64,000 nt of DNA from Paenibacillus zeirhizosphaerae. Lineage in GTDB: Bacteria > Bacillota > Bacilli > Paenibacillales > Paenibacillaceae. Positions 43,667 to 50,215 of this stretch are shown here, piece by piece. A program made the translations under genes and the position numbers. The stretch is taken from assembly GCF_030705605.1 (NCBI RefSeq), contig NZ_JAPCKK010000017.1, positions 1 through 64,000 of the forward strand. The letters are read 5' to 3'. A model generated the notes under the pieces. It had not been told where the DNA came from. It did no database searches and was given only the letters and a program-made list of their open reading frames with translations. The number at the start of each line of letters is the position of its first letter. Positions within the stretch are counted from its first letter, which is position 1.

Positions 43667-43915
43667 ATGAAATGGCAGCAAGTCAGAGAATTGTTTCCCG
43701 ATCAGTTCGTGTTGCTTTCCATACTCGATTACGTTGAGGAAGAAGACAGAAAAATTGTAACGGAAGTTGCGCCAATTCGAGCTATTCCTGAGCAGGATGC
43801 TAATAGAGAGTTTTTCAGCGCAAAACCGGGCAACATTGTATATCACACCTCCAATGAGGAGTGTGTGATTCGTTTGCGTAAAGATCCGATGCTGAGAGTG
43901 AGACGCGGATCATGA
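43667..43915 (+). CDS. small protein paired with a retropepsin-like gene
   Basis: An 82-residue protein of a family I know only as the upstream partner of small retropepsin-like aspartic proteases in Firmicutes. The start MKWQQVRELFPDQFVLL and the later GNIVYHTSNEE are the recognisable parts. AGGAGGGG precedes ATG. Its stop overlaps the start of the truncated protease (ATGA), consistent with a two-gene unit. Function unknown. Confidence 0.65.
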   Translation: MKWQQVRELFPDQFVLLSILDYVEEEDRKIVTEVAPIRAIPEQDANREFFSAKPGNIVYHTSNEECVIRLRKDPMLRVRRGS

Positions 43916-44085
43916 AAATAATTTATAATGGGCAGCTTCTAACAACGACAATAACCTTATGTTATCGTGGAAAAACACTACAAATAGACGATATTGTTAT
44001 TGATACAGGTAGAGAAGGCTTTAAAATGAAGCAACAGGAACTTCGAAGGGTGGGGAAAATTGTTGGATATTCGTTGTATCGATAA
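43912..44085 (+). pseudogene. truncated retropepsin-like aspartic protease
   Basis: A 57-codon frame whose first 35 residues (IIYNGQLLTTTITLCYRGK, then IDDIVIDTG) match the start of clan AA single-domain aspartic proteases, with the catalytic D-T-G triad at about 31-33. After DTG the sequence becomes REGFKMKQQELRR, unlike the family (normally DTGAxxTL), and it stops after 57 residues instead of about 110-130. An internal deletion has removed the flap and dimer interface. The GNAT gene starts inside its 3' end. Confidence 0.6.
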
Positions 44086-44470
44086 GGAAAGTGCCTGGCG
44101 AATTAGGCATGAGGTCATGTGGCCTGACAGGGAACTTGAATATGTTCAACTGAAGGATGACGATAGGGGCCGTCATTATGGACTTTTTGCCGGGGAGCGG
44201 CTGGTGTCGGTCGTATCTTTGTTTATGGATCAGGACGAAGCCCAATTCCGTAAATTTGCCACACTGGAGGAAGAGCAGGGCAAGGGTTACGGTAGTAGGC
44301 TGCTGCGGTATGTGATGGAAGAAGCGCAGCAAGCGGGAGTAAAACGGATCTGGTGCAACGCCCGCTGGGAGAAGACTTTCTTTTACCGCAAGTTCGGATT
44401 GCTGGAAACGGATCGTGCGTTTGTAAAGGGCGGCAAGGAGTACGTCATTATGGAGTGCAATATGAAATGA
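44060..44470 (+). CDS. GNAT family N-acetyltransferase
   Basis: A 136-residue acetyltransferase. The acetyl-CoA loop is EEQGKGYGSRLLRYV (about 75-89). The C-terminal half reads IWCNARWEKTFFYRKFGL, typical of small ElaA/YjcF-like enzymes. The TTG start (44060 or 44063) follows GGGTGGGG and lies inside the end of the truncated protease frame. Substrate unknown. A small hairpin CCTGT/ACAGG followed by TTTTTT (44511-44542) terminates it. Confidence 0.82.
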   Translation: MLDIRCIDKESAWRIRHEVMWPDRELEYVQLKDDDRGRHYGLFAGERLVSVVSLFMDQDEAQFRKFATLEEEQGKGYGSRLLRYVMEEAQQAGVKRIWCNARWEKTFFYRKFGLLETDRAFVKGGKEYVIMECNMK

Positions 44471-44510
44471 GGGAAGCACTCTAAGTTTCTAAGTTGTCAT
44501 TTCAATCGCC

Positions 44511-44542
44511 CCTGTAGATAAAGAAAAAACACAGGTTTTTTA
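44511..44542 (+). terminator. terminator after the GNAT gene
   Basis: CCTGT pairs with ACAGG across a 15-base A-rich loop, followed by six T. Confidence 0.6.
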
Positions 44543-44599
44543 TACTAATTTTTTTTTGGGGAATTGGTGTTTTGTGAAGAAATATATGTACTTTATTCG

Positions 44600-44777
44600 T
44601 CATCGTAGTACTTGTTGATCCTCACTGGGATCGAGTGCAGGTAATAAGTTTGAAAGCTTTATGTGTCTAAGAGTATAATAGCCAATTAATTCGTTGTTGT
44701 CGTATACTAAAGTAGTACTCGAAATTTTTTGAAATGTGGCAGATCTTCTATGGATATAATTTTGTGAATTAAATTGT
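44600..44777 (-). pseudogene. decayed GNAT-like gene, possibly a toxin
   Basis: Directly downstream of, and in frame with, the 48-residue gene, a start-less minus-strand stretch reads ATFQKISSTTLVYDNNELIG then YYTLRHIKLS. This is the central beta strands of a small acetyltransferase like those of TacT-type or phage-borne toxin units. It ends at a stop after about 58 codons without the acetyl-CoA loop. The 5' and 3' parts are missing. Confidence 0.45.
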
Positions 44778-44779
44778 GA

Positions 44780-44926
44780 TCATTCTTTAGACAATCGCTC
44801 ATAATACTCCTTAACTTTTTTTGCAGCATATTTTTTCATGAATTCTTCATTCTTCTTTTTTTTGGCTAAAAAGCGTTCTGCGTCTTTTCCTTGTAGAGTT
44901 GGCCTTTCACGTAAACTTACAGCCAT
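44780..44926 (-). CDS. small basic protein, possible partner of the decayed GNAT
   Basis: A 48-residue, lysine-rich, probably helical protein (MAVSLRERPTLQGKDAERFL, then many Lys). Start ATG 44926 lies seven bases after GGAGG. The gene order small gene then GNAT recalls toxin-antitoxin pairs, with this as the possible antitoxin, but I have no domain match. The 250 bases upstream (44972-45185) hold nothing recognisable. Confidence 0.55.
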   Translation of the reverse strand: MAVSLRERPTLQGKDAERFLAKKKKNEEFMKKYAAKKVKEYYERLSKE

Positions 44927-45189
44927 ACGTTTGCCTCCTTTACTGTTCTTGTCCAAGCAAATCACCTCCACACATATATGGTAAAAGTATATGTAACGGA
45001 GGTGGCTTCAATACTTTAATGTTACTTGTTAATGGCTATTATATAATCATCTGATACTTTTTAAGTTCAATATAAATGTACCACGCTGTTACGTGTCATG
45101 ACTAGCCATCGCTAACAATTAAGTGCTATAAGGAGCCGAAAACGACAACAAATTTTAGGTTATTGAAAAGTTGTAGGAATGTACAATTT

Positions 45190-45361
45190 TTAAGTATGTG
45201 TATTTTGTAGTTCGCTAAAGAGCTGTAAAGCGTCTTTGAACCTTGTATGTAGATACTGCTTTCTATGATGGATTGAAGAGAAATTTGAGCGGCCTCGTAC
45301 AGAAATATCGTATGTTGAAGTTGATCGGGCAGAGCTTCTCTGAAGCAATTTGAAAGCGGAA
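45190..45361 (-). pseudogene. partial duplicate of the DUF6809-like gene
   Basis: About 170 bases are nearly identical to the 3' half of the gene at 45746-46033 (same order, roughly 90% or more identity by eye). One base is missing in the run TTGAACCTT versus TTGAAACCTT, which breaks the frame, and homology ends near 45361. The last codons FKDALQLFSELQNTH are still visible. Confidence 0.8.
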
Positions 45362-45391
45362 CTATGGCTTAATTTTATCTTACATCTGTGG

Positions 45392-45397
45392 TATACT
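45392..45397 (+). promoter_or_regulatory. putative antitoxin RNA -10 element
   Basis: TATACT at 45392-45397, with a poor -35 (TTAATT 45369-45374). Transcription would run toward and across the 3' end of the toxin gene. Strong hairpins follow (GAGAGCCGTG/CACGACTCTC and GCCGC/GGCGGT), as in antisense antitoxin RNAs. Confidence 0.4.
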
Positions 45398-45500
45398 CGA
45401 TTCAGAAACAGCTTATACTGCAAAGAGAGCCGTGCGCTAACACGACTCTCCGCGCAATAGCCGCTTTTAAGGGCGGTGGGCTTCACAGACTAGGACACGA

Positions 45501-45540
45501 CAAATAGACCGTATACCTTTGTGGGAGGGCGGTCTATTTG
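45501..45540. terminator. hairpin at the toxin gene 3' end
   Basis: CAAATAGACCG pairs with CGGTCTATTTG around a 17-base loop. It overlaps the stop codon of the 26-residue toxin and can terminate transcripts from both directions. Confidence 0.65.
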
Positions 45541-45614
45541 CGTTTATTGGACAGTAGCGCCACGATGAGCGAACCAAAGGTAAGCATGAGCATCATTGCT
45601 TCAAAAACTATCAC
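45534..45614 (-). CDS. putative holin-like type I toxin peptide
   Basis: A 26-residue peptide reading IVFEAMMLMLTFGSLIVALL then SNKRK. One hydrophobic helix with a basic C-terminus fits the holin-like toxin group (PepA1/TxpA style) of type I toxin-antitoxin systems in Bacillales. GTG start seven bases after GGGAGGG. An extended -10 TGATATAAT lies about 70 bases upstream on the same strand (45682-45687). A convergent RNA from about 45400 would overlap its 3' end. It lies between the intact DUF6809-like gene and its partial duplicate. Confidence 0.65.
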   Translation of the reverse strand: MIVFEAMMLMLTFGSLIVALLSNKRK

Positions 45615-45681
45615 AGGGCATCCCTCCCTTCTATGGAGAGGTAGCCGACCGGCCATTTAAGCCTATTCTATTGCTGCTGCG

Positions 45682-45690
45682 ATTATATCA
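45682..45690 (-). promoter_or_regulatory. extended -10 promoter of the toxin gene
   Basis: Minus-strand TGATATAAT: a perfect TATAAT preceded by TGN, which can work without a good -35. The transcript to the 3' hairpin would be about 175 bases. Confidence 0.55.
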
Positions 45691-45745
45691 TAACCTTCTT
45701 TGACATGGATAGATTGAACTATAGTGGTTTAGAGTTTTACATTCT

Positions 45746-46033
45746 TCAAATATGTGTATTTTGTAGTTCGCTAAAGAGCTGCAAAGCGTCTTTGAAACCT
45801 TGTATGTAGATACTGCTTTCTAAGATGGATTGAAGTGAAATTTGAGCGTCCTCGTACAGAAATATTGTATGTTGAAGTTGATCGGGCAGAGCTTCGCGAA
45901 GTGATTTGAAATGCTCATTTGTCTCAAAAAGTAGTTGCTTATAATCTGTGTGGTTTTTCAGAAGATCGCTGTACAGTAATTCTAAACGTATTCGTATAAG
46001 TGGTTCTGCTAATGTTTCCAATGCATTGACCAT
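45746..46033 (-). CDS. DUF6809-like hypothetical protein
   Basis: A 95-residue, mostly helical acidic protein (LAEPLIRIRLELLYSDLL, then FKDALQLFSELQNTH at the end). It resembles a Firmicute family of unknown function. Its promoter (minus-strand TATACA 46112-46117, 17 bases, TATAAT 46089-46094) is followed by a perfect 22-bp palindrome, so it is tightly regulated. A partial second copy lies 400 bases downstream beyond the small toxin. Confidence 0.7.
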   Translation of the reverse strand: MVNALETLAEPLIRIRLELLYSDLLKNHTDYKQLLFETNEHFKSLREALPDQLQHTIFLYEDAQISLQSILESSIYIQGFKDALQLFSELQNTHI

Positions 46034-46049
46034 AGCCGTTCCTCTTTTG

Positions 46050-46071
46050 TAGTAACTCTATAGAGTTACTA
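46050..46071. promoter_or_regulatory. perfect 22-bp palindromic operator
   Basis: TAGTAACTCTA/TAGAGTTACTA is a perfect dyad just downstream of the minus-strand promoter of the DUF6809-like gene and 117 bases from the XRE gene. The XRE protein encoded next door is an obvious candidate to bind it. Confidence 0.65.
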
Positions 46072-46187
46072 TGTGCTTCCGTAGGTTTATTATACAGCAA
46101 ATTGGTAACTTTGTATAGTTATTTATTAGTTTTTTATTGATATATAGTAGTTTTGAAAGATAACATAGGATCAATGGAGGGGAAATA

Positions 46188-46424
46188 ATGTCGGTAATTA
46201 AATGTAATATTAGAGTACTTATGGCGAAACATCGGATAGATGATATAAAAGAGTTAATGCAGAAATCGGGTCTGAGTCGAAATTCAATCAATAAGCTGTA
46301 CAGGGAAACGAACATCGAAACGGTAAAACTGGAAACCCTGTTTAAGCTATGTGATACCTTCAATTGTGAATTATCTGATTTAATTGAATATGTGCCGGAA
46401 CAGGCGGGAAAGGAAAGCATATGA
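46188..46424 (+). CDS. XRE family helix-turn-helix regulator
   Basis: A 78-residue stand-alone Cro/CI-type DNA-binding protein. The five-helix HTH runs about 8-70 with LMQKSGLSRNSINKLYRE as the recognition region and CDTFNCELSDLIEY at the end, as in YozG-type proteins. GGAGGGG precedes ATG. Its stop overlaps the start of alaX by four bases, so the two are coupled. It is divergent from the DUF6809-like gene and shares the palindromic operator space. Confidence 0.88.
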   Translation: MSVIKCNIRVLMAKHRIDDIKELMQKSGLSRNSINKLYRETNIETVKLETLFKLCDTFNCELSDLIEYVPEQAGKESI

Positions 46425-47590
46425 CCAAAAAGCTGTATTACAACTCCGCATACATAACGGAATGGAAGACCGGGATCACACAGGAGCTTGAACGAGACGG
46501 GCGGAAGCTGGTCGTACTGGAAGAGACGGCGTTTTATCCGGCCGGAGGGGGACAACCCTGCGACACTGGAACGGTGAACGGTATCCCTGTGCTGGATGTG
46601 TTCAGTGAGGGAGACACGATATTCCATGAAGTTGAACGTATGCCGGAAGAGATGAACGCCGTGTGCAAGCTGGACTGGAGCCGCAGATGGGACCATATGC
46701 AGCAGCACAGCGGCCAACATTTGCTGTCGGCAGTTATTCTGAGCAGCCTGGGCGCCAGAACGCTGAGCTTTCATCTTGGGCAGGAAGACTGCACCATCGA
46801 CATTGAACTGCCGGAGCTGAACCGGGCGCAAATGGAGGCGGTTGAACAGGAAGTCAACGCAGAAATTTACCGGAACCGCGACATCCGCAGCTACTTTGTG
46901 ACCGAAGAACAATTAAAGAACATTACACTGGTGAAACAGCCGAAGGTAACGGAAAATATCCGCATCGTTGAAATTGAAGGCATCGAATATAACGCCTGCG
47001 GCGGCACGCATGTAGCCCGGACCGGTGAGCTGGGACTGGTCAAGCTGCTTAAGACGGACAAGCAGAAGGGCAATGTCCGAATTTATTTCAAGTGCGGAGC
47101 CCGCGCGCTTCAGGATTACAACGAAAGCCTGCGTATCCTCGAAGTTGTGGCCGGGAAATTCAACACAGGTCGTCATGATATTGTGGACAGATTTGAAAAG
47201 TGGGAGCAGGAGCAGACCCGGCTGAAGACCCGTGTTGATGAGCTGCAGCAGAAACTCGATGAGTATGAGATGAAAGAGCTGCTTGCAGCAGCAGAGGAAC
47301 CTGTCCTGGTCCATGTATTTGCGGACAAGCCTGCAAAGGAGCTGCAACCTTTTGCCGCCAAGCTGACCAGTGGCCGGGACCTGCTGGTGCTGCTGGCCTC
47401 CCGAGCAGAAAATAAGATCCTGCTGGCTCATAACGGGACGAGGGACTTTTCCTGCGGGGGCTTTTTCAAGCAGCATCTGGGCAGCTTCGGCGGCAAAGGC
47501 GGGGGCAATAACCAATCAGCACAGGCCGGGTTTGCGTCCACGGAGGATATGCTGCGTTTTATCGATTTCGCGCGCAAGGAGCTTACCTAA
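46421..47590 (+). CDS. alaX: alanyl-tRNA editing protein AlaX, long form
   Basis: A 389-residue free-standing editing enzyme that hydrolyses Ser-tRNA(Ala) or Gly-tRNA(Ala). The N-terminal part (about 1-90) resembles the AlaRS linker. The editing core has the zinc ligands HSGQH (about 97-101) and CGGTH (about 191-195). A coiled coil (about 255-290) and a DHHA1 domain with GGFFKQHLG...GGNNQSAQAG follow, so it is the AlaX-L type. It is coupled to an XRE regulator, an uncommon partner for a translation-quality enzyme. Confidence 0.92.
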   Translation: MTKKLYYNSAYITEWKTGITQELERDGRKLVVLEETAFYPAGGGQPCDTGTVNGIPVLDVFSEGDTIFHEVERMPEEMNAVCKLDWSRRWDHMQQHSGQHLLSAVILSSLGARTLSFHLGQEDCTIDIELPELNRAQMEAVEQEVNAEIYRNRDIRSYFVTEEQLKNITLVKQPKVTENIRIVEIEGIEYNACGGTHVARTGELGLVKLLKTDKQKGNVRIYFKCGARALQDYNESLRILEVVAGKFNTGRHDIVDRFEKWEQEQTRLKTRVDELQQKLDEYEMKELLAAAEEPVLVHVFADKPAKELQPFAAKLTSGRDLLVLLASRAENKILLAHNGTRDFSCGGFFKQHLGSFGGKGGGNNQSAQAGFASTEDMLRFIDFARKELT

Positions 47591-47905
47591 TCACGTTGCT
47601 GCGGACGCTCCACATACATTCCCTGTCGATGGTGTTCCACAGGAACCAGGTCAGCAACCATGGCAGCGCTTGCGGGTCGATAGATGGCTCCACCCAGCCC
47701 AATGTCAATAAATGCGGCATAATCTATCCAGCGGGAGGACGACATCGCAAAGCATGCAAACATCACCATTTGCAGTGCCGCCCTCAGCAGCATGATCGGA
47801 CGCCATCCAAACCGGTCTGCCAACGCGCCTCCGAGCAATCCGCCGATTATACTGAAAATTAAGAAAATTGAATATAGTCCGGTGACGTCGCATTCGCGGG
47901 CGTCT
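47590..47905 (-). pseudogene. MFS transporter internal fragment
   Basis: About 100 codons of a major facilitator: LIFSIIGGLLGGALADRFGW (helix 2 and the loop 2-3 motif), then RPASAAMVADLVP (loop 4-5). No start, and the frame ends in VERPQQRD beside the alaX stop. Only helices 2-5 of twelve remain. It is a relic of a drug-exporter-like gene. Confidence 0.75.
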
Positions 47906-47971
47906 TTTTTAGTATGTTAGTATGTATGTTAATATAAAAATGAAAGCGAATACAGGAAGGGGCAAATCGTT

Positions 47972-48829
47972 ATGATCACAGAACAAATCAAGCTGAGTGA
48001 AGAAAATGAAGGCGTTTATATGCAGGCTTACATCCTGCATAATTCCAGGCAGTTCGGCACGGACCGGCTGCGCCCTGCTGTGATTGTCTGTCCCGGCGGC
48101 GGGTACCAGCATACCTCTGACCGTGAGGCCGAGCCTGTCGCTCTGCGTTTTCTCGCTCAGGGATTCCATGTATTTGTGCTGCGCTACTCGGTTGGGCCGT
48201 CCGCACTGTTTCCGCAGCCTTTTCTGGATACGGCACGGGCCATAGCCATGGTGCGGGACCGGGCAGGGGAATGGCTGGTGGACCCAGAGCAGATTGCGGT
48301 ATGCGGTTTTTCGGCTGGCGGTCATGTGGCAGCGGCTTCCGGTGTTTTCTGGAGCAAGCCCTTCATTTATGAAACACTGCAGGAAGAGCCGATGAAGCTG
48401 AAGCCGAATGCGCTGATCCTTGCTTATCCGGTCATTCACTTTAACGATTGGCCGCGCAGCGCAGTCTTTACTGAGGATAAGGGCTTAAGCGAAGCGGAGC
48501 GGGCATTCACGAATATTTTCGGCACACCGCATCCTGGGAAGGAGCTGAGAGAGCAGTACGGGCTTCATTTGCATGTGAATGCGTCAGTACCTCCGTCCTT
48601 TTTGTGGCACACGGCAGATGATTCGGTAGTGAGTGTTCGCAATTCGCTGGATTTTGCCGCAGCGCTGACGGAGCATCAGGTTCCTTATGAGCTGCACGTC
48701 TTTCCGCAAGGTGTACACGGCCTGTCCTTGGCCGATCAGACGACGGCGACCCACCCTGAACAGGTGAATGAACGCTGTCAGATTTGGATCAACCTTGCGA
48801 CAGCCTGGCTTAAGGGCCTATACTCCTGA
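47972..48829 (+). CDS. alpha/beta hydrolase (acetyl esterase/BD-FAE-like)
   Basis: A 285-residue cytoplasmic esterase. The oxyanion segment VIVCPGGGYQHTSDRE (about 37-52) and the nucleophile elbow GFSAGG (Ser about 113) place it with the acetyl-esterase/Axe-type proteins. Acid Asp in HTADDSVV and His in GVHGLS complete the triad. Such enzymes deacetylate sugars, fitting the polysaccharide genes in the window. AGGAAGGGG lies upstream of ATG 47972. Confidence 0.9.
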   Translation: MITEQIKLSEENEGVYMQAYILHNSRQFGTDRLRPAVIVCPGGGYQHTSDREAEPVALRFLAQGFHVFVLRYSVGPSALFPQPFLDTARAIAMVRDRAGEWLVDPEQIAVCGFSAGGHVAAASGVFWSKPFIYETLQEEPMKLKPNALILAYPVIHFNDWPRSAVFTEDKGLSEAERAFTNIFGTPHPGKELREQYGLHLHVNASVPPSFLWHTADDSVVSVRNSLDFAAALTEHQVPYELHVFPQGVHGLSLADQTTATHPEQVNERCQIWINLATAWLKGLYS

Positions 48830-48899
48830 TGCATGTTCGTCCTTATACCGCATAGAGTAGTAATAAAATATGCTGCTGATCCGGTTGAAGGAGGGAATT

Positions 48900-49220
48900 A
48901 TGAAGGTTTTAATTTTAGTAAGAGATGAGCAAAGGGCAGTGGACGGCGAGGTATCTGAAGAGGCACGGTGTTTATCCTACGCTGAAACCCAGCAATGGAT
49001 TCCAGTCGGTGTGCATGAGCTGAACCAGGAAGACGGAACGTGGGAGCCGCTGGGCAGGCAGCTTGCGGAAACGGGAGCTGCTGCCCTGTTAACGGCTGAT
49101 CTTTCACGGGTGACGGACAATATGCAGGAATTTATCCGCTTTCTTAAAATCCTGAACCGGCATCATGCCAAGCTGTATACAGTGAAGGATGGAGAGGTAG
49201 TTGATTTTTCTGTCGTTTAA
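48900..49220 (+). CDS. small serine-recombinase-fold protein lacking the catalytic serine
   Basis: A 106-residue protein that follows the resolvase N-terminal domain from MKVLILVRDE through LLTADLSRVTDNMQEFIRFL to LNRHHAKLYTVKDGE. In true recombinases the first strand reads YARVS with the nucleophile Ser; here the place is taken by VRDEQ, and the zinc-ribbon and DNA-binding parts are absent. It is therefore unlikely to cut DNA. AAGGAGGG lies just before ATG 48900. Function unknown; it may be a remnant or a repurposed domain. Confidence 0.6.
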   Translation: MKVLILVRDEQRAVDGEVSEEARCLSYAETQQWIPVGVHELNQEDGTWEPLGRQLAETGAAALLTADLSRVTDNMQEFIRFLKILNRHHAKLYTVKDGEVVDFSVV

Positions 49221-49255
49221 TCTTCCGCCTGTAGCCATGAACTAGCCGGACAAGC

Positions 49256-49470
49256 TCAGGTGAATGGGATAGGCGCGCCTGCATCCACTTATTATTTCGA
49301 CACATTCACCGATTCTCATGGCTTATCCGGGGGGCATGTATCTATAACCTGCTTCCAGACGGCATCGAGATCAGGACACTGGAGGAAACGGATCATTATG
49401 TGATTATGAAGGAATTTGTCAATCATAAGGATAAAATGATCAGAGAGCTTTTTGAGGGGGATTTCATATG
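49256..49470 (+). pseudogene. frameshifted coding remnant of unknown family
   Basis: Two overlapping frames look coding: GIGAPASTYYFDTFTDSHGL followed, after a shift near 49335, by YNLLPDGIEIRTLEETDHYV and EFVNHKDKMIRELFEGDFI, with the stop overlapping the next ATG. No start is visible. I do not recognise the family. It lies immediately upstream of the broken VOC gene. Confidence 0.35.
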
Positions 49471-49891
49471 AAGCCAAGTATTTCTGTAATTACACTTGCA
49501 GTAGATGATCTGGAGCGGGCTGTAGCTTTTTACCGTGATGGTTTGGGACTTCCGACCAAGGGCATTATCGGACAGGAGTTTGAGCATGGGGCTGTTGCTT
49601 TTTTTGATTTGCAGGCAGGGCTGAGGCTGGCTGTCTGGCCGCGCAAGTCTCTCGTGCATGACGTCGGGATTCCGCTGCAGGCGGCCAGCCCCGGTGAATT
49701 TACAATCGGGCATAATGTCGGCAGTAAAGAAGAAGTGGATCAGGTCATGGAAGAAGTGAAGAAAGCAGGAGCGGGTGATCAAGGTCCCGGCGCATGATGC
49801 CTTCTGGGGAGGGTATTCGGGTTATTTTCAGGACCCGGACGGTCATTTATGGGAAGTTGTCTGGAACCCGGAATGGGAGTTCGCGGAATAA
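49468..49891 (+). pseudogene. VOC family gene with a frameshift
   Basis: The first frame encodes the VOC N-terminal module (VITLAVDDLERAVAFYRDGL) and stops at 49797. The rest of a normal VOC protein continues in another frame from about 49772: RVIKVPAHDAFWGGYSGYFQ, DPDGHLWEVVWNPEW, stop 49889-49891. The break lies in GCAGGAGCGGGTG, where two bases seem lost relative to A-G-A-R-V. The truncated product would lack the last strands. Confidence 0.8.
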
Positions 49892-49949
49892 GTCGAACAT
49901 TCGGAAAGCAAACTGTTTTGAAAAATCTGTTTTCAAACCAACCCCAAGC

Positions 49950-50020
49950 CCCATCATTAGATTAAAAACCAAAATTGTGTGAGTTATATTTACACTTAAA
50001 TATTTTGGTTTTATGATGGG
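49950..50020. repeat. 71-bp imperfect inverted repeat
   Basis: CCCATCAT...AAAACCAAAAT pairs with ATTTTGGTTTT...ATGATGGG around a 20-base AT-rich centre. It could be a transcription terminator-like hairpin, a regulatory stem or a short MITE-like sequence. Confidence 0.5.
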
Positions 50021-50050
50021 TCACAACTTCAAGGAGAAGAGGGGAACCAG

Positions 50051-50215
50051 ATGCAGCTTACCCAAAATCAACGGGAAACGGCCCAAAAAGACAGCCGCTC
50101 TATGCTTGTTATCGATGATGTCGGCAAAATCTATCCCAATGACACCGTAGCCGTGCAGCATGCGGATCTGCATGGGGCGGGAAGGGTGAGCAGAAGGGAT
50201 GGGATGATGGGATGA
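50051..50215 (+). pseudogene. ABC transporter ATPase N-terminal stub
   Basis: A 54-residue frame reading SMLVIDDVGKIYPNDTVAVQ, the first strand of an ABC ATPase before Walker A. It then runs into GAGRVSRRD instead of the P-loop. The stop overlaps the amidase start (ATGA). GGAGAAGAGGGG precedes ATG, so it is translated and may couple amidase expression. Most of the ATPase and any permease genes appear deleted. Confidence 0.65.
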
